Assembly: GCA_964626885.1 (NCBI GenBank)
Contig: CAZVJA010000285.1
Location: 1-5,490 of the forward strand
Length of the DNA stretch: 5,490 bases
From: CAZVJA01 sp964626885
GTDB lineage: Bacteria > Planctomycetota > Planctomycetia > Planctomycetales > Planctomycetaceae
Direction of reading: 5' to 3'
A program made the translations under genes and the position numbers. The notes under the pieces are model-generated. The model worked only from the letters and a program-made list of their open reading frames with translations, ran no database searches and had not been told where the DNA came from. Below are positions 1 to 4,635 of this stretch, in pieces (within the stretch, counting starts at the first letter, position 1; every line of letters starts with the position of its first letter).

Positions 1-158
1 CAGTGGCCACTTCTTCCGAGTCGGCTCCCGATAAAGAACTCTCGACGATCGTTCACGATCTCCGCGCTATCGGCAAGATGGTCCGCAACGTCAAGACCGA
101 CGACGACACCGCTGGCCAATCGCTGGAAGCATATGCCAAGAACTCGGGCAACGCCTGA
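1..158 (+). CDS. C-terminal tail of an unidentified protein (5' end outside window)
   Basis: The frame whose codons begin at position 3 is open from the left edge to a TGA at 156-158 and encodes about 51 residues. They are hydrophilic, with a Ser/Glu-rich start, a probable helix containing IVHDLRAIGKMVRNVK, then an acidic DDD and the end SLEAYAKNSGNA. The charge pattern and codon choice look like a real coding tail rather than a chance open frame. No family motif is visible and I do not recognise the protein. A GTG at 3-5 could in principle start a very short gene, but reading in from upstream is simpler. It converges on the HTH-EIIA gene, with 148 bp between the two stop codons. Confidence 0.55.
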   Translation, partial: VATSSESAPDKELSTIVHDLRAIGKMVRNVKTDDDTAGQSLEAYAKNSGNA

Positions 159-163
159 GATCG

Positions 164-206
164 CAAGCTCCTAAGGTCGGGTATCTTCGGCTGGCGCGGG
201 AGCTTG
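164..206. terminator. Inverted repeat just after the first stop codon, possible terminator
   Basis: CAAGCTCC at 164-171 is perfectly complementary to GGAGCTTG at 199-206, giving an 8-bp stem around a 27-nt loop. It begins 6 nt after the TGA of the partial plus-strand gene. There is no T-run on either side, so it is not a textbook intrinsic terminator. Its place between two convergent genes makes a role in transcript ending or 3'-end stability plausible but unproven. Confidence 0.3.
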
Positions 207-245
207 AACCGGATTACTTCCAGGTTACCAGCTCGGCTATAGCAC

Positions 246-265
246 GGCGGGAGGGCTCACCCGCC
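246..265. terminator. GC-rich hairpin between convergent genes, possible bidirectional terminator
   Basis: GGCGGG at 246-251 pairs perfectly with CCCGCC at 260-265 across an 8-nt loop (AGGGCTCA), giving an all-GC 6-bp stem. It sits 41 bp beyond the stop codon of the minus-strand HTH-EIIA gene and 88 bp beyond the plus-strand stop, so it could serve both transcripts. It lacks a T-tract. The element may belong to a dispersed intergenic repeat family, but one copy cannot show this. Confidence 0.35.
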
Positions 266-306
266 CGTTAGCAGTGGTGCGCGGCTTGGTGGTCTCATTC
301 AGGGGA

Positions 307-1014
307 TTATTCCCGGCCGACTTGCTCATCCGCATTTCGGATGACCTGATAGGCGGTTGTGCTGTCAGGGGCTTCACGCAGGCGTTGTAGAAACTCCTCG
401 TTCTGAATCATTCTGCCGAGCCGAGCGAGCACTTGCAGATGTGTTCGCGAATCGCGGCACAATACGAGGAAGAACAGATCGGTTAACGTTCGCTTCGGAG
501 CGCCGAACGGTATGCCGCTGAGCGTGCGCCCGAACGCAATGATCGATTCGCCCAGTGAGTCGGGGAGGGGGTTGCGTGGGTGTGGAATCGCGACTCCGTT
601 CTCGAAGCCAGTTGAGAGTACCTCTTCGCGATCTTTTACGGCCTGCAAGACAACCGCCGGTTCCCATATCTGCCAGGTTCTGCCCGCAACTTCAACCAGA
701 CTTTCCAGGACCGAGGGCTTGGTTCGTCCCTGCAACGGGACTTCGACCGTTTCGGGATGCAACAGGCTGCTGACGGGTAAATCGGCGTCTACCTCGGACG
801 AACGTTGCGATACCTCCACGGCAGCCAACTCGTCGGGGTTGTAGCCGCGCATCTCCTGCTCGAGCCAATGCGTGACTTCCGCGGGATGGAACTGCCACTC
901 CCCGGAAAGTTTCCGCCCAGGAATTCGCCCGCGTTCGGCCAGTTTTTCGAGTTCGCGGCGGTCGCGACCAAGCTGGCTGGCAAGGGCGTCAAGATTCAGC
1001 CAGTCGTGCGACAT
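307..1014 (-). CDS. Excisionase-type HTH fused to a PtsN-like PTS EIIA domain, putative regulator
   Basis: A 235-residue protein of two parts. Residues about 4-53 match the HTH_17/excisionase winged-helix pattern (WLNLDALASQLG, then ELEKLAERGRIPGRKLSGEW, then HPAEVTHWL), which binds DNA in MerR/Xis-like proteins. After a linker, residues about 80-232 look like a PTS EIIA domain of the fructose/nitrogen (PtsN) class. The expected phospho-accepting histidine is His145 in GVAIPHPR, and His192 in THLQVLARLG fits the second conserved active-site histidine. No EIIB, EIIC, HPr or EI gene is in the window, so a regulatory rather than sugar-transport role is inferred. I chose the ATG at 1014 because the HTH begins right after it. 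The frame extends upstream to a GTG at 1134, but those 40 residues look non-coding and would lie outside both domains. The gene stands 173 bp downstream of the isomerase-like gene, on the same strand. The domain calls are firm; the target is unknown. Confidence 0.85.
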   Translation of the reverse strand: MSHDWLNLDALASQLGRDRRELEKLAERGRIPGRKLSGEWQFHPAEVTHWLEQEMRGYNPDELAAVEVSQRSSEVDADLPVSSLLHPETVEVPLQGRTKPSVLESLVEVAGRTWQIWEPAVVLQAVKDREEVLSTGFENGVAIPHPRNPLPDSLGESIIAFGRTLSGIPFGAPKRTLTDLFFLVLCRDSRTHLQVLARLGRMIQNEEFLQRLREAPDSTTAYQVIRNADEQVGRE

Positions 1015-1187
1015 TTCGAATTCTCGCAGCGGAGAGTGACTGTCGAAGGACGCGGCAACAGTTAAGAGGGTCGGCTGCCGTGCGTGCATGCGCCGCGTTG
1101 ACGGTATCTTAGCCCCGCAACGAGAGAAAATCACCCTGTTTCATTGCGGGCTTGACGGCGCCGGGTACAAACGCTGCGCTCGAGCCG

Positions 1188-2042
1188 TCACTCCTGGCAG
1201 AGAACGAGAAAGCGATCGCGGCAGGTTTTCAGCGTGCTGCTGTAATCGGAATTCCAGATCTCGTCGGACCAAGCACCGATCTCGAAATACCCGGAGTAGT
1301 CGGCTTCCAGGAAAGTCCGACAAATATCGCGAAGCGGAACTTCGCCATCGCCGGGGAGACAGCGTTCCGCGACCGATTTTCGGTCTCGGCTGCTATCGTT
1401 TAGCTGCACCGTCGCGACCAGAGGCGCAATCTCCGGAATACGCTCCACGATGTTCGGGTCACGCCAAATGTGGAAGGCATCGAACGCAAGTCGCGCGAAC
1501 GGTTCTCCACACTGATACAGCACCTCGAGCGTTTCGTCGATCGCGTTCAAGAAGGACCATTGCGATCCCGTCGCTGTCGACATTGGCTGAAGCGCGAGCA
1601 AGACGTTGTTTTCCGCGGCGTCGTCCGCCAAGGCTTTGAGACCCTGAATGACGAGTCGACGTGCGTGGCGGAGGGTGTGTCCGGCGCGAGGACCGCTCAT
1701 CAGCACCACGCAATTAGACTCTAGACGCCCCGCCAGACGAATGGCGTCACGCGCATCATCCACCGCCTCACGAAACGTGCCATGATTCCAACCGGTGAAT
1801 CCACCCGCCCACGAAATGCTCGATACAGCCAAGCCGGAGTCGCGAATCACCTCGACCGTTTTATCGTCCTCATAGTCAGCGAGCTTCGTCCGCCAGATCC
1901 CGATCGCGTCGATCCCCGCCTGACGGTAGCCTTGCACATCCTCAACCAACGACCATCGGTAGGTCATGGTTTGCTGGATCGACAACCGTGCCGCGATATC
2001 CGTCGGTGCGGAACGCGAAGGCGATAACTGAGAGAAAGGCAT
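1188..2042 (-). CDS. Sugar phosphate isomerase/epimerase-like TIM-barrel protein with an altered metal site
   Basis: A 284-residue protein from the ATG at 2042, the usual length for the AP-endonuclease-2/xylose-isomerase-like TIM barrel superfamily. Family landmarks run in order: VQGYRQAGIDAIGIWR (about 36-51), ISWAGGFTG near 76-84, LALQPM near 149-154, FLNAIDETLEV, LAFDAFHIWRDP near 186-197, VQLNDSSRD near 212-220, GDGEVPLRDI near 231-240, and GYFEIGAWS near 251-259. Known relatives bind a divalent metal with Glu, Asp, His and Glu and interconvert keto-sugars or related compounds. Here the first Glu is Gln (codon 1587-1589) and the His is Gln (codon 1404-1406), while the Asp and last Glu are kept. 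Catalysis may therefore be changed or lost; the substrate is unknown. In-frame ATGs at 2102 and 2159 would add 20 or 39 residues; none of the starts has a Shine-Dalgarno. I chose 2042 because similarity to the fold begins after it. No signal peptide is evident. Confidence 0.8.
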   Translation of the reverse strand: MPFSQLSPSRSAPTDIAARLSIQQTMTYRWSLVEDVQGYRQAGIDAIGIWRTKLADYEDDKTVEVIRDSGLAVSSISWAGGFTGWNHGTFREAVDDARDAIRLAGRLESNCVVLMSGPRAGHTLRHARRLVIQGLKALADDAAENNVLLALQPMSTATGSQWSFLNAIDETLEVLYQCGEPFARLAFDAFHIWRDPNIVERIPEIAPLVATVQLNDSSRDRKSVAERCLPGDGEVPLRDICRTFLEADYSGYFEIGAWSDEIWNSDYSSTLKTCRDRFLVLCQE

Positions 2043-2156
2043 CGTCTGACTGGGCACGGTCTTCGTCGTGGCGAAGTCTTCGATCACAAACCCGCTCCTC
2101 ATGAGGGAACGCCGCACATTCCAGGCGGCATGATGGGACAGGAACACCAGTGAATA

Positions 2157-2186
2157 CAACCGACTAACGGCCGCGCTGGACGGTTG
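2157..2186 (-). terminator. Inverted repeat directly after the DUF3500-like stop codon
   Basis: CAACCG at 2157-2162 and CGGTTG at 2181-2186 are perfect complements with an 18-nt GC-rich loop. On the minus strand the element abuts the TAG stop of the DUF3500-like gene. The stem is short and no T-run follows, so this is a weak candidate for a transcript end. If the isomerase-like gene started at 2159, its first codon would fall inside the repeat. Confidence 0.22.
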
Positions 2187-3245
2187 CTATCCCTTGGCGG
2201 TGATCTTTACCGAGGGATCATCCGCGACGTTGACGAACACATGGACGTGCGGCGTTCCCCGGAAGTGCCAAACAAACGAAGGCCCTTCCAGTCGCCAGAT
2301 GTCCCACACTTCGTCGTTCCCCAGATCCCCCGATTGGTAGAACGCGATGCGGCACTTCTCCAGTCCGCCTTGGGTGGTCAAGCAACGCATGGCCTCGCTC
2401 CGGTCGACTTCGCGATACGGTTCCAGCAGGGATGCGAGCACCTTCTGCATGTGCTCGTGCTGATCCTTCGACAATTCGCTGATTGGAATGCCGGGGAGAT
2501 CTCCTTTCGCACCGCGAAAATGCACATCGGCTTCGTGCGGTGCCTTCGCGACCAGAGCCTGGTTCCGCTGCTTGCCGTCGAGCATCTTGTAAAGGGCGTT
2601 GGCCTTCAATGCTTGCGACCAGAAGACGTTCCCCGGATGATCCGGTTTCTCGTTGAAACCTTCCGCCGCGTGACCGTAGAAAATCGGTCCGCCGAACGCC
2701 ACATGCTCCGCGCTGTCGCCATCGCAGCGAATCGTCAAATGCCGGCCGGTCATCGCGAACTGAAACTTCCCCGTCCCCGGCTCGCCGAACAGCGCGATCG
2801 ACTGTTCTTCGCCGAACCCTTTGCCATGTGTGTCGTCCCGCAACTGCTTCCGCATGCGGTCGTGCCACTCGGGGTTGTAGAGCCCGTAATAGATCGCCTC
2901 GATCAGTTCCTGCTGATCCTTGTTGAAGAAATCGCTTTTCACCTTCTTATCGGTGATCTGCCAGTTGTTTTCGACGTGCATCCGCAGCAGTCCACGATCG
3001 TCGCCGCTGTAGTCCCACTCGAAACAGACTTCGTCCTTCTGGTCCGGGCTCAATGACTCGTAAAGCTTCTTGACGAGATTTTCCGGTTCGGCTTTCGGTG
3101 TCTTCTCGGCTGCGAGAACTCGCAACGGCAGCGAAGCGGCAGTGAGTGCGGCGGCGGTGGCTCCCACCGTCTGCGCGAATTGTCGGCGCGTTACCACAAA
3201 GGAATCCGGTCCGCAGCAATCGGGATATTTTTTTTGCGGGTTCAT
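2187..3245 (-). CDS. Tat-exported DUF3500-like protein of unknown function
   Basis: A 352-residue protein. Residues about 18-46 form a twin-arginine signal: TRRQFAQTVG, then a hydrophobic Ala/Leu stretch ending LRVLAAE. This predicts export of a folded, possibly cofactor-bearing protein across the cytoplasmic membrane. The mature part resembles DUF3500: LYESLSPDQKDEVCFEWD near 61-78, GTGKFQFAMTGRHLTIR near 157-173, FGGPIFYGH near 184-192, a helical section with ALYKMLDGKQRNQAL near 217-231, and a C-terminal block IWRLEGPSFVWHFRG then TPHVHVFVNV near 316-340. The HVH and nearby His residues could bind a metal, but that is inference. Two adjacent cysteines (10 and 11) precede the Tat motif. The ATG at 3245 is well supported by AAGGAG six bases upstream and by the Tat signal following it; the frame stays open to 3422 but the extra residues look non-coding. 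The family call is by recalled pattern, without a search. Confidence 0.78.
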   Translation of the reverse strand: MNPQKKYPDCCGPDSFVVTRRQFAQTVGATAAALTAASLPLRVLAAEKTPKAEPENLVKKLYESLSPDQKDEVCFEWDYSGDDRGLLRMHVENNWQITDKKVKSDFFNKDQQELIEAIYYGLYNPEWHDRMRKQLRDDTHGKGFGEEQSIALFGEPGTGKFQFAMTGRHLTIRCDGDSAEHVAFGGPIFYGHAAEGFNEKPDHPGNVFWSQALKANALYKMLDGKQRNQALVAKAPHEADVHFRGAKGDLPGIPISELSKDQHEHMQKVLASLLEPYREVDRSEAMRCLTTQGGLEKCRIAFYQSGDLGNDEVWDIWRLEGPSFVWHFRGTPHVHVFVNVADDPSVKITAKG

Positions 3246-3251
3246 TCCCAG

Positions 3252-3257
3252 CTCCTT
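3252..3257 (-). promoter_or_regulatory. Strong Shine-Dalgarno for the DUF3500-like gene
   Basis: On the minus strand the sequence reads AAGGAG, then six bases, then the ATG at 3245-3243. This is the best ribosome binding site in the window and fixes the start of the Tat-signal protein against the upstream in-frame ATG at 3422. Confidence 0.75.
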
Positions 3258-3287
3258 GATGGTCAAATTTTTGTAGTAGTTTTTCGA

Positions 3288-3304
3288 TGTCGGGAACGTT
3301 CCGA
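3288..3304 (-). promoter_or_regulatory. Palindromic candidate operator or leader hairpin upstream of the DUF3500-like gene
   Basis: GGAACGTTCC at 3293-3302 is a perfect 10-bp palindrome. In a second register, GTCGG and CCGAC flank a 7-base centre from about 3288 to 3304, so the RNA could also form a small hairpin. It lies about 50 bp upstream of the start codon. The core GAACGTTCCG recurs at 4306-4315, upstream of the LTxxQ-type gene. A binding protein is not identifiable from this sequence. Confidence 0.3.
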
Positions 3305-3386
3305 CGACCGAGATGTTCAATCGGGTGAAGAGCTTCGATATCGCGATCGCGTTAGAAACACATCGAATCGTCTTCAAGCCGGCTAC

Positions 3387-3416
3387 AGTATGCGCGAGAC
3401 GCGTCGAAAAACGCAA
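3387..3416 (-). promoter_or_regulatory. Weak candidate promoter for the DUF3500-like gene
   Basis: On the minus strand, TTGCGT (3411-3416) and CATACT (3387-3392) are separated by 18 bp and match the sigma-70 boxes at three and four of six positions. A start near 3380 would give a leader of about 135 nt that includes the GGAACGTTCC palindrome. Matches this weak arise by chance, so it is only a suggestion. Confidence 0.2.
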
Positions 3417-3664
3417 ACGCAATTTGAGGAAACTTTCTGTATGCGACGACCGATGTCTGAATTTTCCGAATTCGCGGTTGACAACTTGTGAACTTCGTTT
3501 TCACGGACGAGGAGCTGCCGTTTTGTGCTTTGAGCTGATTTGGACTAGCGCCGTGATGCATTCAATGAAGCAATGCACTACCCCGATGCTACCGATTGTG
3601 CGGCGTGGATGTGGATAACGACAATATCTTGTGGTGGATGAGGATGTTCACCCAGGCAGAGGGT

Positions 3665-3704
3665 CGCCACGGAGGCAAAACATCCGCCGCGGAGGAATGA
3701 AATC
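3665..3704. repeat. Degenerate 20-bp tandem direct repeat, two copies
   Basis: Units 3665-3684 and 3685-3704 agree at 15 of 20 positions. Each begins CGCC[A/G]CGGAGG and ends in A-T-C. The preceding 20 bases (CCAGGCAGAGGG within them) look like a further decayed unit. This is in the gene-free stretch downstream of the LTxxQ-type gene. CGGAGG-rich tandem arrays are known as intergenic elements in some bacteria; membership in such a family is inferred. Confidence 0.4.
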
Positions 3705-3797
3705 TACGAGGTTCGGTGCCGACTCGGGCAGCCTGCGCGACCGATTGCGCCCTCAACCGGCCGCCGGGCTTATTGCCAATCACTTCCCTCACTCAGT

Positions 3798-4247
3798 TCA
3801 GTTTTTCTTTTCTCCCTCTTTATTGTCGGTGGTGTTTCCGTTCGCTGCGGATTTCTTCTTAGACGCCTGCTCGTTGGCAGCAGCGCGGGCCTCGCGTCGT
3901 TTCTGCGCCTGCAGCTCGAGTTTCGCGAGCATCGTTTGCTGGTCAACATCGAGGAGTGCACGGAGTTCTTCATTCTGTTGGGTTTGAAGCTTCTGTAACT
4001 TCGCTCGCAATTCCGCAATCTGGTCCGCGTATTTGGCTTGAACCGCGAGTGCTTTATCCCTTTGCTCGGTCGTGAGATTCAGTTTGCCGTACAGGTTCGG
4101 CAGACGCGGCTTCTTCTCGGTCTCGGCGGTGGCTGTTTTTCCCGTCTTGCTCTCTGCCGCCGGTTTGTCGTCCGAATAACTTGGTTGCAGGCAGATGAGT
4201 CCGAGCATCAATGTTGCGATTGCCGCGGGAGTCACAAACGATTTCAT
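3798..4247 (-). CDS. Small exported helical protein of the LTxxQ (Spy/CpxP-like) type
   Basis: A 149-residue protein. Residues 1-25 form a Sec signal peptide: MKSF, a hydrophobic core through ATLMLGLICL, and a probable cleavage after SYS before Asp26. A Lys/Glu/Thr-rich linker follows to about 50. LTTEQ at 58-62 fits the LTxxQ motif and starts a long helix (62-98) with coiled-coil character (AELRAKLQKLQTQQNEEL). LLDVDQQTML near 98-107 resembles a second, degenerate LTxxQ turn before another helix to about 128. The tail is Lys/Ala/Asn-rich and probably disordered. In Spy and CpxP such helices form a cradle that binds misfolded periplasmic proteins or a sensor kinase. Here only the exported, helical nature is well supported, and a chaperone or stress role is inferred. 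GAAAGGA ends six bases before the ATG at 4247. The gene is divergent from ribBA. Confidence 0.75.
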   Translation of the reverse strand: MKSFVTPAAIATLMLGLICLQPSYSDDKPAAESKTGKTATAETEKKPRLPNLYGKLNLTTEQRDKALAVQAKYADQIAELRAKLQKLQTQQNEELRALLDVDQQTMLAKLELQAQKRREARAAANEQASKKKSAANGNTTDNKEGEKKN

Positions 4248-4253
4248 CTATAG

Positions 4254-4260
4254 TCCTTTC
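4254..4260 (-). promoter_or_regulatory. Shine-Dalgarno for the LTxxQ-type gene
   Basis: On the minus strand GAAAGGA is followed by six bases and the ATG at 4247-4245. It supports the chosen start, together with the signal peptide that begins there. Confidence 0.6.
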
Positions 4261-4305
4261 TCATAATGAAGGTGCTGCCAGTTTTTGTATGGACTTGCAG
4301 CCAAC

Positions 4306-4315
4306 GAACGTTCCG
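4306..4315 (-). promoter_or_regulatory. GAACGTTCCG word upstream of the LTxxQ-type gene
   Basis: The ten bases are identical to 3294-3303, contain the palindrome GAACGTTC, and lie 59-68 bp upstream of the start codon. The copy before the DUF3500-like gene is 49-58 bp upstream of its start. Similar position before two genes on the same strand suggests a shared operator, but repeated 10-mers also occur by chance in a window of this size. Confidence 0.22.
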
Positions 4316-4347
4316 CCAGGCACCCTGCTTGGAGGAGGTTTTCCAGC

Positions 4348-4376
4348 ATCTTGCGGATACTGTACATCAGTTTCAA
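4348..4376 (-). promoter_or_regulatory. Weak candidate promoter for the LTxxQ-type gene
   Basis: On the minus strand TTGAAA (4371-4376) is followed after 17 bp by CAAGAT (4348-4353). The -35 box matches five of six consensus bases, the -10 box three. A start near 4341 would leave a leader of about 94 nt containing the GAACGTTCCG word. Confidence 0.25.
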
Positions 4377-4470
4377 CAAAAATTCACGATTTGGCCGAGC
4401 TTTCAAAAAAACTTTGCATTTGTGCGGAATCGGCATGGTTGGTACCAGGAACCCCCCCATACGGTGTTCT

Positions 4471-4495
4471 ACCACCGCCGCTGCTTTGCGGTGGT
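4471..4495. repeat. Perfect 8-bp inverted repeat upstream of ribBA
   Basis: ACCACCGC (4471-4478) and GCGGTGGT (4488-4495) are exact complements with a 9-nt loop. No T-run follows on either strand, so termination is unlikely. Its right arm overlaps the -35 part of the candidate ribBA promoter, so it could be an operator or a cruciform-prone element. Confidence 0.45.
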
Positions 4496-4513
4496 CACTC
4501 GCGTCCTTACAAT
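4486..4513 (+). promoter_or_regulatory. Candidate ribBA promoter
   Basis: TTGCGG (4486-4491), a 16-bp spacer and TACAAT (4508-4513) match the sigma-70 boxes at three and five of six bases. Transcription would start near 4520, giving a leader of about 115 nt. The -10 box is the best of its kind in the intergenic region; the -35 box is weak. Confidence 0.33.
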
Positions 4514-4532
4514 GAGGGGAGCAGAGGGACTA

Positions 4533-4558
4533 CGACGGTCGGAACAGCTGCACCGTTG
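4533..4558 (+). other. Hairpin in the presumed ribBA leader
   Basis: CGACGGT (4533-4539) can pair with ACCGTTG (4552-4558) as a 7-bp stem with one G-U pair and a 12-nt loop containing CAGCTG. It sits downstream of the candidate promoter and about 78 nt before the start codon. It does not resemble an FMN riboswitch. Its role, if any, is unknown. Confidence 0.25.
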
Positions 4559-4635
4559 AACGCCAAATATGGGGTTTAGCTCCCGCGAAGAAACGCTCCA
4601 ACTGCTGCATCCAAATGACCCAAGGCCCTAGCACC

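Larger units (their letters stand above)
3246..3797. other. 552-bp intergenic region without a convincing gene
   Basis: No open frame on either strand has a family motif, credible composition or a good start. The region is less GC-rich near the DUF3500-like start, as expected for a promoter and leader. It contains the GGAACGTTCC palindrome at 3293-3302, a CGCGATCGCG palindrome at 3342-3351, a TGCATT/AATGCA inverted repeat at 3557-3577 with a 9-nt loop, and a degenerate 20-bp tandem repeat at 3665-3704. It must hold the DUF3500-like promoter and the 3' end of the LTxxQ-type gene transcript. No tRNA or recognised small RNA was seen. Confidence 0.6.
4248..4635. other. 388-bp divergent intergenic region between the LTxxQ-type gene and ribBA
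   Basis: No convincing gene lies here on either strand. The region has the candidate promoters for both divergent genes, an 8-bp perfect hairpin at 4471-4495, a second hairpin in the presumed ribBA leader at 4533-4558, a run of seven C at 4452-4458 and a run of seven A at 4405-4411 within a mirror-symmetric A/T-rich stretch. I looked for the conserved core of an FMN riboswitch before ribBA and did not find it. Confidence 0.6.

Noticed and set aside
1015..1134. 40-residue N-terminal extension of the HTH-EIIA protein from a GTG
   Set aside because: The extension has non-coding composition and lies outside the HTH, which starts directly after the ATG at 1014.
2757..2795. P-loop-like GEPGTGK segment in the DUF3500-like protein
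   Set aside because: The Lys is followed by Phe rather than Ser/Thr, there is no hydrophobic strand plus Walker B pattern, and the protein is Tat-exported, so an ATPase is not supported.
2184..3056. Long plus-strand open frame of about 290 codons
   Set aside because: It lies fully antisense to the DUF3500-like gene, whose Tat signal, Shine-Dalgarno and family motifs are convincing; the antisense product shows no motif.
3342..3351. CGCGATCGCG palindrome resembling the cyanobacterial HIP1 motif
   Set aside because: One copy only, and nothing else in the window suggests a cyanobacterium.
3478..3510. Perfect TTGACA at 3478-3483 and a nearby TGTGA...TCAC pattern
   Set aside because: No acceptable -10 box follows at 16-18 bp, no plus-strand gene lies downstream, and the TGTGA/TCAC spacing is 9 instead of the 6 expected of a CRP site.
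3697..3987. Plus-strand ATG preceded by GGAGG at 3691-3695
   Set aside because: The GGAGG is only one base from the ATG, it is part of the 20-bp repeat, and the frame runs antisense into the LTxxQ-type gene without any recognisable protein pattern.
4401..4415. Mirror-symmetric A/T-rich stretch with seven A residues
   Set aside because: It may bend DNA, but short mirror repeats are common in A/T-rich promoter regions and nothing else points to a function.
4248..4475. Minus-strand frame of 75 codons ending next to the LTxxQ-type start codon
   Set aside because: No ribosome binding site, no family motif, and it covers the divergent promoter region; it looks like a chance frame.
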